Assembly: GCA_934089275.1 (NCBI GenBank)
Contig: CAKOJJ010000004.1
Span: forward strand, 13,422 to 77,421
Source: an uncultured Bacilli bacterium
GTDB lineage: Bacteria > Bacillota_I > Bacilli_A > RF39 > UBA660
Reading direction: 5' to 3'
Length of the DNA: 64,000 bases
Numbering within the stretch: the stretch's first letter is position 1; every line of letters begins with the position of its first letter. The notes under the pieces were generated by a model. The model ran no database searches and was not told where the DNA came from. It was given only the letters and a program-made list of their open reading frames with translations. Below are positions 40,147 through 49,773 of the stretch, piece after piece. The position numbers and the translations under genes are program-made.

Positions 40147-40803
40147 GTGTGTAAATGGGAAAATATTCAAACTAAAACTGAATTAAAATTTGTATTTGAG
40201 ATTATAAAGGAAAAAATAGGAGATAGTAGTATTAAAAGAATTTTTTCCTTCGATGATGCTATTCCTAGAAAAAATAATAATAAAATAGAATATAACACAT
40301 TAGAAGAACCACTATATATTTTATTTGATAATGATTATTGCTTAATAATAGAGTTTACTAATTATTCAAGCATCTACCTTGATTATAAAAAAATAACGCT
40401 CGAAGAAATAAAACAAGCCATTGAAAATGTTTCAAATAGAGATATTGATTATTTAAATAATTATCATAGAATTCACGGATGGGATTTTGATGATAATCGA
40501 AATAGAATTGAAGATAGTTTTGGAATGAAAGAAATTATTGAAATACATGGAAACTATGATAAGATAAGGGATATTCAAATAGATGGATTCAATGATTCAT
40601 ACGAAAAATGGATAAGTAATGGTAGAAGTTCATCAATGATTACTATTCCGGCTGGTGGTGATTATTTTAAGTCCATAAAATTTATATTAAATAATGGCAT
40701 TAAAATAAAAATGCGTCCTCAGGATGCTGAAATGGATGGCTATTATGATTTAATAATAGAAGATGGTAATAACATAATAAAATATAGAAATGATGAAATA
40801 TAA
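40147..40803 (+). CDS. Hypothetical protein, 218 aa
   Basis: Not recognised. It probably starts at the GTG at 40147 (AGGTG six bases upstream; the GTG at 40138 is part of that site). An extended -10 (TGGTATAAT, 40118-40123) lies upstream. It is soluble, acidic, with many aromatic residues, a central IHGWDFDDNRNRIEDSFG and a late MITIPAGGDYF. The look is of immunity-type beta-rich proteins but no specific family can be named. Confidence 0.7.
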   Translation: MCKWENIQTKTELKFVFEIIKEKIGDSSIKRIFSFDDAIPRKNNNKIEYNTLEEPLYILFDNDYCLIIEFTNYSSIYLDYKKITLEEIKQAIENVSNRDIDYLNNYHRIHGWDFDDNRNRIEDSFGMKEIIEIHGNYDKIRDIQIDGFNDSYEKWISNGRSSSMITIPAGGDYFKSIKFILNNGIKIKMRPQDAEMDGYYDLIIEDGNNIIKYRNDEI

Positions 40804-41319
40804 TATATCGTAAAAAACAAAACTAAAACTATGTTTTAATTGGCTATCTGATAGTTCTGTAGTATTCTATAAGACAGGTGAAGGTTATAGAATCTCATGA
40901 CCTAAAAATGCTTTTTGGTACTATAAAAGTGTAATAATTAATTGCAGAAATGTAATTAAATATTACACTTCTTTTTATTATGATTGAAGTGATTGGATAA
41001 CGTATGCTTTTTAGAGATAAAGTTCTCGTCAACAAAAGTGTTATCCAACCTTCACATAATATATTCGTTTTGTTGGCAATTGAGTTGGCAAACTGTAGTG
41101 CGAATAATGATTTACCGACTTTAGGTTTAGATACTAGGAGGTACACACAACAATCCTCTTTTTTTATATAATAGCCCCCTGAAGAGAGCGGATGCATAAT
41201 CCTTCTCATTTTTTTGCCCGTATTTATGGGGCTTTTTCAATTGTGATAGTACTCTCAAAAGAGAGCTAGGTACCATTTAGGTACCATTTTTATAAAATGA
41301 GCCTTTTTTTATGTGTTTT
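40804..41319. other. Junction region of prophage debris
   Basis: A 10-bp inverted repeat AAGTGTAATA/TATTACACTT with a T tract (40927-40976) is probably a terminator. A decayed ATPase reads on the minus strand to its right. Next to the integrase stop are a CTCTC/GAGAG hairpin (41252-41265) and the 11-mer AGGTACCATTT repeated twice (41268-41289), which may be recombinase arm sites. Confidence 0.5.
41030..41209 (-). pseudogene. Fragment of a RecA-like (AAA_25/RepA type) phage replication ATPase
   Basis: The minus-strand frame reads LSSGGYYIKKEDCCVYLL and then LVSKPKVGKSLFALQFANSI, a clear Walker A of the RepA/AAA_25 type. The resemblance stops near ILCEGW and the rest of the roughly 300-residue enzyme is missing. 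It is a prophage replication-gene relic. Confidence 0.65.
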
Positions 41320-42432
41320 TTAATCTAATTTATCTATTAAATTAACAACTTCAGATAGAGCAGAATTGAATAAATGAGTGTACGTATTTAAAGTCTCTTC
41401 TATCTTCGTATGCCCTAAATACTTGGCTACAACGGCGATGTTGGCACCATTATTAACAAGTAGAGATGCACATGAATGTCTGAAGTCGTGAATTCTTATT
41501 TGTTTGACTCCTGCAAGAGAGCAATTTCTGTTTTTGATATCCCTAATAGTATTACTAGCAACAGGGAAAGCATCTCCGCAAACAAAATAGTTATCATTGA
41601 AACCATGTATCTTTGAATCCTCTTCTTTAAGCCTTTTAAGGTCTTCTAAGAGCTTTTTATTGATAGGCAGGGTTCTTATACTACTACGAGTCTTTGGAGT
41701 GGAGAATTCGAATGATTTAACACCACCACCACGATCTGTAATTTGTTTGTTAACTGATAAAGTTTTTTTGACTAAATCTATATTAGACCAGGTTAATCCT
41801 CTGAGTTCTCCTTTTCTTAATCCACAGTAGTAAAGTATTTCAAACATAACTCTATGTTTAAGATTATTCTCAACAGATAAGAACTGTTTAAATTCATCAT
41901 ATGTGAAATATAACATTTCTTTTTGAATATCTGAAGATGATGAAAATTTAGTCATCTTAGAATATACTTTAGTAAGATTAAAATCATACCATGTCATAGC
42001 ATAGTTAAGAACAGACTTTAAGAACTTTAAGATTTCATTTTTATATCTTGTTGATAAATTACTAGCATTAATCTCTTTCTTCCAATTATCATAATGATTA
42101 ATGTTGAAATTTTTTAACTTAACATTTAGTAAGCTCTTCAGGTAGTTCTTTTTATTTCCATAGTTATATAGAGTAGTAGGTTTAACTTCAATAGTAGAAG
42201 TCCTATTATCTACAAATAGATCAATCATTTCATCAAGTGTAATTTTATCTTGGTTCTCATGATTGTATAATTTCATTCTAAATGCAAGTTCTGCTTCTTC
42301 AGCTTCTTTCTTAGTAGCATATTTACCAGACTTGTATTGTTTATTTCTTCCATCTAAGTCTTGATATCTTAATTTAAAGAACCAGACTCTGCCATCTTTA
42401 GTTTTGCCTTCTTTAGCTTTATAAACTCCCAT
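41320..42432 (-). CDS. int: Phage-type tyrosine integrase
   Basis: 370 aa, full length. The N-terminal arm-binding domain (about 1-55) is followed by a SAM-like core-binding domain (about 60-160) and the catalytic domain with CGLRKGELRG (Arg), HDFRHSCASLL (His-x-x-Arg), GHTKIEETLNTYTHLF (His and Tyr). All catalytic residues are present, so it may be active. It sits between two phage gene fragments, and is the likely mover of the island. Confidence 0.94.
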   Translation of the reverse strand: MGVYKAKEGKTKDGRVWFFKLRYQDLDGRNKQYKSGKYATKKEAEEAELAFRMKLYNHENQDKITLDEMIDLFVDNRTSTIEVKPTTLYNYGNKKNYLKSLLNVKLKNFNINHYDNWKKEINASNLSTRYKNEILKFLKSVLNYAMTWYDFNLTKVYSKMTKFSSSSDIQKEMLYFTYDEFKQFLSVENNLKHRVMFEILYYCGLRKGELRGLTWSNIDLVKKTLSVNKQITDRGGGVKSFEFSTPKTRSSIRTLPINKKLLEDLKRLKEEDSKIHGFNDNYFVCGDAFPVASNTIRDIKNRNCSLAGVKQIRIHDFRHSCASLLVNNGANIAVVAKYLGHTKIEETLNTYTHLFNSALSEVVNLIDKLD

Positions 42433-42452
42433 TATATCGTTTCTTTCTTGTT

Positions 42453-42869
42453 AGAATTGCAACGAATAAGAATGGATATCTATGTAAGATCATATCAGGT
42501 GAAATGATTCCATATACAACAGAAGAACTTTGTAGAAAGACTAATACATCATTAAGTGACTTCAAAAGAAGATTAAAAAGACTTAAAGAAGTAGGATTAG
42601 TGGAACTAAAAGATGATATGTTATATATAGAAGAAGCACTTAATTACACCAATCAAACAGTAGGTGCTAAAAAGAAACAAGAGCAAAGAAAAAAGAAAAA
42701 GGACAAAATTCCACTTGATTGTCCACCAGATATAGATAAAGAAATAGAAGAAGAAAAAGAAATAAGAGATAAGAAAAAAGAAGAAAGAGGAAAGAGTTTA
42801 GATATAGAACTACAACAAGAAGAAGATAATACTGATTTCGATAGTTTATTGAATTATTATTCACACTAA
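42453..42869 (+). pseudogene. C-terminal fragment of a phage replisome organiser
   Basis: The open part reads EMIPYTTEELCRKTNTS and LKRLKEVGLVELKDD, the end of the winged helix of phage replisome organiser N-terminal domains, then a long Lys/Glu-rich tail. The first helices are missing where the integrase gene begins. The ATG at 42504 could start a 121-aa remnant. Confidence 0.6.
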
Positions 42870-42888
42870 TAATGTAGACATTTATTGA

Positions 42889-42918
42889 GGAGTCCCCCCT
42901 AGGGTACTCTCTTTTTAT
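42889..42918 (+). terminator. C-rich hairpin after the replisome-organiser fragment
   Basis: GAGT/ACTC and CCC/GGG pair with one mismatch around a short loop, followed by a T tract. Confidence 0.6.
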
Positions 42919-43010
42919 TTGAGTAAATTTCTACACCCACAGCCCACCTATATTTACACAAAAAAATATTTTCCGTGAGTTTTTTGGAAAATGACATTAA
43001 AAAAGAGTAA

Positions 43011-43334
43011 TTAATACTCAATTTTTTTAAAAGTTAAAGGATCTTCACTTATTACTTCTAATGCATATTTAATCCTTAAAAGTTTTCCAACTTCTGTAGA
43101 TACATTTACTTCATTTATTTCTGTGATGTTTAAAATATCTCTTGCTGAATTGAATTCTTGCATCCACGTTGTCTCATACATAGCATGTCGATAATAAGCA
43201 TTAGCTATATAATAAGAAATAACCTCAGGAAGTATATAACATTCTAGATATTCATCATAGTTGTCAACAAATGGTTTTAATACTTTAATATATTCCTCAT
43301 CCGTTATATCTTCTCCAGTCTCAGGTCTAATCAT
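43011..43334 (-). CDS. Small acidic protein, left member of a flanking pair
   Basis: 107 aa from the ATG at 43334, which follows GGAGG; an upstream GTG/ATG run at 43346 is less likely. It starts MIRPETGEDITDEEYIKVLKPF and resembles the gene at 54214-54528 (MIRKNSCGNITDEEFLNIIIPF) along most of its length. No known domain recognised. Both are on the minus strand and bracket the defence genes. Confidence 0.7.
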   Translation of the reverse strand: MIRPETGEDITDEEYIKVLKPFVDNYDEYLECYILPEVISYYIANAYYRHAMYETTWMQEFNSARDILNITEINEVNVSTEVGKLLRIKYALEVISEDPLTFKKIEY

Positions 43335-43464
43335 ATTCACCTCCAAATATTGTTCTATTAATCACTTATTAATAACTATATTACAAGTATAATAATCTAT
43401 TAAAATAAGGTTCCTAAGTATTATATAAATATGTTATAATTATTAAGGAAGATAGGAGGCTAAC

Positions 43465-44343
43465 ATGAAAAAAGAAGTAATTAGTTCACCAATACGTTGG
43501 GCTGGTTCAAAGAAAAAACTCCTAAATGAAATGCTTGAAAAACCCTTTAAAAGAAAGAAGAAAAACTATGTTGAATGTTTTCTAGGATCAGGCGTCGTAT
43601 TATTAAATGTTATTAATAATAATGAGGAATTAGAATATGAAAACTTTTATGTAAATGATATTAATTCAAACATTATTAATTTTTATATTCTTTTACAAAA
43701 AAATCCTGACTATCTTATAAATACTATAAAACCTTTGAGTGAAAAGTATAACAGTTTATCTATAAATGAAAAATCTGATTTATTCTATGAAATCAGAAAT
43801 AGATTTAATCGTTCTGAAGACTCAAATGAGAAGTCAATATATTTTTATTTTTTGATGAAAACGGGATTTAATGGCGTTTATAGAGAAAATAGCAAAGGCT
43901 ATTTTAATGTGCCGTTTGGAAGAAAAGAAAAAATAATAATAGATGATAATTATTTATATACAATATCTAGGTTAATAAAGAGGGTTAAGTTTTATAATTT
44001 GCCATTTGAAGAATTTCTAAATAAATTGAACAAAAAAGGTATTTTAGAGGATTCTTTTGTGTATTGTGATCCGCCATACTTACCAGATGATTTGCTAGTT
44101 TATCAAAAGCAAATGCTTTATACAAAAGATTCGTTTAATCACGAAAAATTCTTTGATATAATCAATGAAATGAAAATTGATAATATAATGATTTCAATGT
44201 CTGAATCTAAAATCGCAGATAAGATATATAATCATAATCCATTTTACAAAATAGATGTAAGAAATATTATTAGAGTTATTAATCCAAAAAAACTATTCTC
44301 ATCAAAAGAAATAGCTTACATTAATTACAGAATAGAGGAGTGA
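43465..44343 (+). CDS. Dam-like DNA adenine methyltransferase (D12 class)
   Basis: 292 aa. It follows E. coli Dam: PIRWAGSKKKLL, the SAM loop FLGSGVVLLN, FNGVYRENSKGYFNVPFGR (Dam has YNGLCRYNLRGEFNVPFGR) and catalytic DPPYLPDD. By this similarity it should make N6-methyladenine at GATC. GGAGG precedes the ATG and a terminator follows, so it is its own transcription unit. Confidence 0.9.
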   Translation: MKKEVISSPIRWAGSKKKLLNEMLEKPFKRKKKNYVECFLGSGVVLLNVINNNEELEYENFYVNDINSNIINFYILLQKNPDYLINTIKPLSEKYNSLSINEKSDLFYEIRNRFNRSEDSNEKSIYFYFLMKTGFNGVYRENSKGYFNVPFGRKEKIIIDDNYLYTISRLIKRVKFYNLPFEEFLNKLNKKGILEDSFVYCDPPYLPDDLLVYQKQMLYTKDSFNHEKFFDIINEMKIDNIMISMSESKIADKIYNHNPFYKIDVRNIIRVINPKKLFSSKEIAYINYRIEE

Positions 44344-44361
44344 AAAAACACTCTTTTTTTA
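44338..44361 (+). terminator. Terminator after the Dam-like gene
   Basis: GAGTG and CACTC pair around six A, followed by seven T; the stop codon is in the loop. Confidence 0.75.
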
Positions 44362-44400
44362 TACAAAAAAGGAAATAAACATAAAATATTATGAAAATAT

Positions 44401-44429
44401 TTGACAAATATTGTTCTTTTTGGTATATT
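44401..44429 (+). promoter_or_regulatory. Promoter of the GHKL operon
   Basis: TTGACA (44401-44406), 17-bp spacer, TATATT (44424-44429) with TGG before it. Confidence 0.8.
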
Positions 44430-44452
44430 TTAAGCGAATGGAGGAAATGTTT

Positions 44453-44668
44453 ATGGATGTTAAAAAAGAAAATTTTAAAAGAATTGCAGAAAACAGAGTT
44501 AGCAAGATTATTGATTTAATATCTAAATTACATAATTTATCAAACACTTCATTTTATGAGTATACTGATGAACAAATAGATAAGATTTTTGATAGTATAC
44601 AGAAAGAACTTGATAAGCAAAAAGCCGAGTTTAAAAAATCAAAAAACAAAAGGAGAATAGAATTATAG
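44453..44668 (+). CDS. Small helical protein at the head of the GHKL operon
   Basis: 71 aa from the ATG at 44453 (GGAGG upstream). It is all-helical and charged, with RVSKIIDLISKLHNLSNTSF and YTDEQIDKIFDSIQKEL. Small proteins of this pattern (LSN...Y.YT..D..KIF) recur beside methylases and phage genes; no function is known to me. It is 12 bases from the ATPase gene. Confidence 0.75.
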   Translation: MDVKKENFKRIAENRVSKIIDLISKLHNLSNTSFYEYTDEQIDKIFDSIQKELDKQKAEFKKSKNKRRIEL

Positions 44669-44680
44669 GAGGTAATTAAT

Positions 44681-46636
44681 ATGTTTGATAAAATTTTTAA
44701 CAATAAAAAGAGTGATCCTGTTTGGCAATTTATTACAAATGGAAATGCTGATATGAATAGTGTAGAATCTACCGATACTGAAAGCTTTCAAAAAGTTCCA
44801 ATTGATTCTTTAGCAAGAGAATTAACACAAAACTCATTGGATGCAAGAGCAGGTGAAAAGCCAGCTGTAATAGAATTTAAGACTTTCACTATGAGAACTA
44901 TTGATATTCCAGGAATAAAAGAATTGAAAGATGAAATATCTGCTTGTATTAATTTTTATCCTGAAACTACTATGTATCATAGAATGTTTAAAAAAATGTT
45001 AGATGAATTAGAAAAAGAAAATATTTTATGTTTAAGAATAAGTGATTTTAATACTTCAGGATTAGATGGAGTGGCAAGTAATAAAAATATGACACCTTTT
45101 AATTTTCTAGTAAAAGGTAATGGATTCTCAAGTAAAAAAGGTGCTAATAGCGGTGGTTCTAAAGGAATGGGAAAATTCTCTACCTTTTTATCTAGTAGCA
45201 TTCATACAGTTTTTTACTCAACTCTAAATCAAAATAAAGAAAAAGGATATATGGGAGTAGTAAAACTTGGTGCTAGAGAAATAGATGATGATTCAGGATT
45301 AATGACAACTGGAAAAGGATATTTCAGCATAGGCGAAAGAATTTCACCAATTTTAGAAGATCTAAATCTTGATAAAGATTTTAAGAGGGAAAAAGATGAT
45401 GTTGGAACTGATGTTTATGTTTTAGGTTTCAAAAAACCTTCAAATTGGGAAACACAAATTATTGCAAAAGTATTAGATAGTTTTATGGTTGCAATTGATA
45501 GTGGAGATTTAGAAGTTAAAGTTGAAGATAAAGGAATTATTAATAAAGAAACTTTACAATCTTTTGTTTATGAAACAAAGTTCTATAAAGTAGATAAAAG
45601 AAATATAGAAAGTCAATATGAATTACTACATGATAAATTTGTTCATTCAAAAGAAGTTGATATTCATGGTAGAGGAACAATAGAGTTTAAACTTAAAGAA
45701 TATCATAGAGAAGAACGTGAAAAAGCTACTAATAAATGTATAATGATAAGACATCCATACATGAAAATTAAAGATTTAACAATAGGATATCCAGTAGCTG
45801 CTAGTGCCATGTGTATTATTAAAGAAAATGAACTTAATCAAATGCTAAAAAATATTGAAAATGCAGAACATACAAATTGGGAACCAAAAAGAATAGAAAC
45901 AATAACTGGCGATCCGTTAATGGAAAAAGAAATGAGAAGAATTTTAAGTGATATAAAAGATGAATTGGATAAGTTTGTGTTAGAAGCTCTATTGTCAGGA
46001 AAATCAGAAAGAATTGATTTAGAATTTGCAGGAGATTTTCTTCCTGACTTAAGCACTGGTGATGATAACGCATCTATTCAACAAGAACCTATTCCTGATA
46101 TTCCAAATGTTGGTGAAGTTGAGAGAATTAAAGATAATAATAAGTTTGGAACAGTTGAAGATGAAAATGCAAATTCAATTACTCCAGATATTGGAAGTCA
46201 TAGTGAAGAAGGCGATGAATCAATTATTCCTGATGGTAATAATTCCAGTGGTTCTGGTGATGTTCATGAAGGAGAAAATGAAACTGGATTTAATCCAGAA
46301 GGAGATGATGTAGTTATGAGAAAAGTTCGTTTAAGCAATTTAAAGCCAAAAGTATTAATGCTTGACAAGAAAAATGGAAAATATTTAATTACATTTAAAG
46401 CACCAGATAACATCTCTTCTGCCGAATTGGAATTCTATTATTTAGATGATAATGATCAAAAGTATATTCCTACAATTAAGGCTGCTAGAATTAATAATGG
46501 GCAATGTAATATAGAAGACAATAAAATCGTTGGATTCACTATGAAAAAAGATGAAGTAATAAAACTCGAACTTGAAACTGATTTGAATGATATATATGCA
46601 TGTGAGGTGAAGGTCTATGCCAAAGTTAGCGAATAA
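44681..46636 (+). CDS. GHKL (Hsp90/MutL/MORC-type) ATPase of a defence operon
   Basis: 651 aa. The ATP fold has the N-box LARELTQNSLDARAG (Glu47, Asn51, Asp54), ISDFNTSGLDG (Asp122), a glycine-rich lid ANSGGSKGMGKFS (about 156-166) and VGTDVYVLGF. A middle domain follows, then an acidic Ser/Gly/Asn-rich linker (about 475-540) and a C-terminal beta-sandwich-like domain. GHKL ATPases of MORC type are known partners in restriction systems (Iyer and Aravind's MutL/MORC analysis), and I infer the same here. AGGAGG precedes the ATG. Its end overlaps the next gene by 20 bases. Confidence 0.8.
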   Translation: MFDKIFNNKKSDPVWQFITNGNADMNSVESTDTESFQKVPIDSLARELTQNSLDARAGEKPAVIEFKTFTMRTIDIPGIKELKDEISACINFYPETTMYHRMFKKMLDELEKENILCLRISDFNTSGLDGVASNKNMTPFNFLVKGNGFSSKKGANSGGSKGMGKFSTFLSSSIHTVFYSTLNQNKEKGYMGVVKLGAREIDDDSGLMTTGKGYFSIGERISPILEDLNLDKDFKREKDDVGTDVYVLGFKKPSNWETQIIAKVLDSFMVAIDSGDLEVKVEDKGIINKETLQSFVYETKFYKVDKRNIESQYELLHDKFVHSKEVDIHGRGTIEFKLKEYHREEREKATNKCIMIRHPYMKIKDLTIGYPVAASAMCIIKENELNQMLKNIENAEHTNWEPKRIETITGDPLMEKEMRRILSDIKDELDKFVLEALLSGKSERIDLEFAGDFLPDLSTGDDNASIQQEPIPDIPNVGEVERIKDNNKFGTVEDENANSITPDIGSHSEEGDESIIPDGNNSSGSGDVHEGENETGFNPEGDDVVMRKVRLSNLKPKVLMLDKKNGKYLITFKAPDNISSAELEFYYLDDNDQKYIPTIKAARINNGQCNIEDNKIVGFTMKKDEVIKLELETDLNDIYACEVKVYAKVSE

Positions 46637-47534
46637 GAATTATCCATATCCAATTATTACAAAAGATGCCTCATTGAGTTCATATAATGGTATATCATAT
46701 TCATTTTCTTTTGAAAAAGAAACAAATGAAACTCAACTAATATTAAAAAATGCCAAAATAGAAACAGACAGTAAAAGTTTAATTAATTTATTAAAAGAGA
46801 ATAAAGTTAAGGCAGTTGTGTTTGTTTCATGCACTAAAACATATTTTAGATATACAACAGAAATTGGAACAGAACCAAGAGATATTGTTTTGAAACTAAG
46901 TGATTTGAAAGATAAAGTTACTATTTCAGCATATGTATTTGCAAATGAAGAACTTGTCGAATATAAAAGTGATGAATGTAATGAATATTACAAAGATTAT
47001 AGCTTTGATATAGATAAATATTGTTTATTTGCTATTGATGATGGATATAAATTGCCAGTAGAATATGATGATTATAGTGATAAAAAAGTTTCATCAATAT
47101 TTAGTGTTGCTGAAATTGAGGAAGATGTAGATAGATTAATAAAAGTTTATCCTGAAGAAAAAAATATTGTTATAGCTATACCCAAAAAAGAGTGTGAAGA
47201 TTATTATAATATGAAAGATTTAGAAGATTATTCAGCTTTGTTTTTATCTTTACTTGGATGTCCAGCATTAACCACTTGTTTGAATGAGCTTCAAAAAGAG
47301 GGAAAAGCTATTGAAGAAATAGTAGAGCAATATTCATGGTTTAAAACAATAGTTAAAACATATAAAAGAATAAATGGCGTTGATTTAGATGATAGTTTAT
47401 TTGAGCAAATGAATTGCTTTGAATTCTCCCAACAAGCATTGGGAAATTGCAATGTTACAGCAATATCAACAATATTAACTAATTATCAAAAAGCCGTTAA
47501 ATCAGCTAATGAAGATGAGGAGGAAAGTGAATAA
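46617..47534 (+). CDS. Unknown protein of the GHKL operon
   Basis: 305 aa, not recognised. Its N-terminal half is beta-rich (SYNGISYSFSFEKE), and its second half is helical and acidic, with YSALFLSLLGCPALTTCL and a C-terminal EEE tail. GAGGTG lies inside the ATPase gene ahead of its ATG, and its stop overlaps the next start (TAATG), so all three proteins are probably made in fixed ratio. It may be an adaptor of the ATPase; this is inference from context. Confidence 0.8.
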   Translation: MPKLANKNYPYPIITKDASLSSYNGISYSFSFEKETNETQLILKNAKIETDSKSLINLLKENKVKAVVFVSCTKTYFRYTTEIGTEPRDIVLKLSDLKDKVTISAYVFANEELVEYKSDECNEYYKDYSFDIDKYCLFAIDDGYKLPVEYDDYSDKKVSSIFSVAEIEEDVDRLIKVYPEEKNIVIAIPKKECEDYYNMKDLEDYSALFLSLLGCPALTTCLNELQKEGKAIEEIVEQYSWFKTIVKTYKRINGVDLDDSLFEQMNCFEFSQQALGNCNVTAISTILTNYQKAVKSANEDEEESE

Positions 47535-48337
47535 TGAGTAAAATAAATATAGAATATACAACTGATAATACAGTAAGTTATTTACATACAAATCCTGACT
47601 TTGTTAAGAAAAAAGTTAACGATAATATATATGATTCAAGTTGGTTAAATGAATCATTAAACGATCAACCATTTATTCCGTTAAAATATAAAGTAGAAGA
47701 TTTTGATTTGAAACTAGATGCTAATGACAATTACAATAAAGTAATGATAGATAATGCAATTACATTATATGAAAGCCTAAAAGATTTACCAAGAAGGCTT
47801 TTGACAGAAGAAAGATTTTGGCTATGGATTACATTTAAGAAATGTTATAGAGCATCAATTCAAAGCATGGGAGATAGGATAGAAGGACAATGGATTTTTA
47901 CAAGAGGAATTCCGAGAAGTATATGGTTTAATGTTCATTCTAGAAGTTATTTTTGGGTTGAATGCACAGTGAAAGATGATTCAAATGACAAATATGAATA
48001 TACAAAATTCGCTTTGGAAAAAATAGAAAGAATAAGGAATTTAACATTTGATTCTAATAAACCTAAAAATATAATTTATAATGCTGTTAGAGCAGAAAAA
48101 GCTATATATGATAAATATTCTAAAAACCCTGAATATGAAGAAGTCTATAAAAAATGTGAATCAGGTAGTTTAGGACTTAATATCTATGAAAAAATAAGAA
48201 AAGATATTTCTTTATATGGTAGTGTTAGATTACTAAGTGTAATGTCAGATGAAGATATATTCAAATTTGTATATAATAAAATAGAAAAGATAATATTAGA
48301 AGTAAAGAATGGTAATACAAGCATTCTTTCAAAATAA
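47534..48337 (+). CDS. DUF6339-like protein of the GHKL operon
   Basis: 267 aa. The central part AITLYESLKDLPRRLLTEERFWLWITF resembles the DUF6339 pattern (LT..Q..DERLW.WL.H), a family I associate with restriction loci. No catalytic motif is evident. It begins on the stop of the previous gene and closes the operon ahead of a terminator. Confidence 0.65.
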   Translation: MSKINIEYTTDNTVSYLHTNPDFVKKKVNDNIYDSSWLNESLNDQPFIPLKYKVEDFDLKLDANDNYNKVMIDNAITLYESLKDLPRRLLTEERFWLWITFKKCYRASIQSMGDRIEGQWIFTRGIPRSIWFNVHSRSYFWVECTVKDDSNDKYEYTKFALEKIERIRNLTFDSNKPKNIIYNAVRAEKAIYDKYSKNPEYEEVYKKCESGSLGLNIYEKIRKDISLYGSVRLLSVMSDEDIFKFVYNKIEKIILEVKNGNTSILSK

Positions 48338-48365
48338 AAAAGATACATCAATTTGTATCTTTTTC
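48336..48365. terminator. Bidirectional terminator between the GHKL operon and the C5 methylase
   Basis: AAAAGATACA and TGTATCTTTT pair around a short loop with A and T runs on both sides, serving convergent genes. Confidence 0.85.
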
Positions 48366-49601
48366 TTGTTCTATGATTTTTTCTAATTCTATTCCAATTC
48401 TTTCAATTATTCCAACTACCAATGCATTTCCCATCATGAAATTTCTTTTTTTATCACTCATACCTGTATTAGTCCAATTATCTGGGAAGCAATTAATTCT
48501 TTCACATTCAACTGGTGTTAATAGTCTAATTTTTTTAGTTTTATAGTCTTCTACTATATGAGTAGTTCTACTAACTCCACCTTCGCTAGTTAGCATAGTT
48601 CTAGCTGGAGCTTCTAAATTATCAGGACATGGCATAGCACCTTCAGTATAGAAATATTCTTCTCCGTTAGGTTTAACTCTTGGGATTCTTTTACCACCTT
48701 TTAAGTATTCAAACTTTTTATAAGCTTCATCACTAAGGAAGAATTTTTTATCAACTTCATCGTGTAAGATGATATTTTTTAAAGGATATATTTCATCACA
48801 ATCAGAGGCAACTTTTGAAGTATATACTTTACCGTTCATCATAACACCTGAATTATAAAATTGTGATTTAAATTTATCGCTTACTTCAACTAAATCTTTA
48901 AAAGAATCTTTTGATAAATTAGCTGTGTTAAATTCTAACTCAGTATCTTTAATAGGAAATTGTTTAACAAACATTCCATCTTTAAAAATTATATCTTTAG
49001 GATTACTCTTTGAAAGTGATTTATAATACTCTGTAGATTTATGATAAGCAAAGATAAATACTCTTCTTCTTTTTTGCGGTAAACCGTATTCTCCAGCATT
49101 AATTACTCTCCATTGGACAGCATATCCATTATCCATGAAACTTCTTAATATAATACCGAAATCTCTACCTCTTTGTTTAGCAGGAGATAATAATAATCTA
49201 TCAACGTTTTCTAATAATACAAATGGTGGTTTTTTAGCTTTTAATATATCATTGATAGCCCACCAAAGAACTCCTTTTTTGCCCTCAATACCTTTACTAT
49301 TTGAAAGTGTTTGAGCAACAGAGTAATCTTGACATGGAAATCCACCAACTAAAAGTGTATGATTTGGAATTTCTTTTTTCTTAACTTGGAATATATCAAC
49401 GTTACTTGCATCTTTGTCACCAAATCTTTTAACATAACAATCAAAAGCTTCTTGTGTTTTAGTAGATGGTTCCCATTGATTAGCCCACACAAATTTCCAA
49501 TCTCCATTTTCTTTAACTTTATTATTTTTTAATTCAACTTTATTTAAACCACACCTAAATCCACCAACACCAGCAAATAATTCTACTACAGTTTTCTCCA
49601 T
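48348..49601 (-). CDS. DNA (cytosine-5)-methyltransferase, Sau3AI type
   Basis: 417 aa with C5-methylase motifs in order: ELFAGVGGFRCGL (I), GFPCQDYS with the catalytic Cys (IV), ENVDRLL (VI), QKRRRVFIF (VIII), and a C-terminal GNALVVGI (X). The length matches M.Sau3AI and it is divergent from a Sau3AI-like nuclease, so it should protect GATC at cytosine. GGAGG precedes the ATG. A GATC overlaps its own -35. Confidence 0.92.
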   Translation of the reverse strand: MEKTVVELFAGVGGFRCGLNKVELKNNKVKENGDWKFVWANQWEPSTKTQEAFDCYVKRFGDKDASNVDIFQVKKKEIPNHTLLVGGFPCQDYSVAQTLSNSKGIEGKKGVLWWAINDILKAKKPPFVLLENVDRLLLSPAKQRGRDFGIILRSFMDNGYAVQWRVINAGEYGLPQKRRRVFIFAYHKSTEYYKSLSKSNPKDIIFKDGMFVKQFPIKDTELEFNTANLSKDSFKDLVEVSDKFKSQFYNSGVMMNGKVYTSKVASDCDEIYPLKNIILHDEVDKKFFLSDEAYKKFEYLKGGKRIPRVKPNGEEYFYTEGAMPCPDNLEAPARTMLTSEGGVSRTTHIVEDYKTKKIRLLTPVECERINCFPDNWTNTGMSDKKRNFMMGNALVVGIIERIGIELEKIIEQEKDTN

Positions 49602-49641
49602 GATTTTCTACCTCCTGACATTGTCTAAATCCTCTAAATAT

Positions 49642-49670
49642 ATTATAATATATTTGATTGGAAAGATCAA
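49642..49670 (-). promoter_or_regulatory. Promoter of the C5 methylase with GATC in the -35
   Basis: Minus strand: TTGATC (49665-49670), 17-bp spacer, TATAAT (49642-49647). The -35 contains the GATC target site, so methylation or nuclease binding could affect expression. Confidence 0.7.
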
Positions 49671-49773
49671 CTTTTGACTTATATTATTATATAATAATAA
49701 ATAAAAAAGATTAATCTTATAATTATATTTTAAACTAATTTTTTGATTAAAACAAGATCGAAAGGAGAATTTT

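Noticed and set aside
40804..41319. tRNA or tmRNA gene as an integration site next to the integrase
   Set aside because: I found no tRNA-like T-arm or acceptor sequence here or at the right edge of the island.
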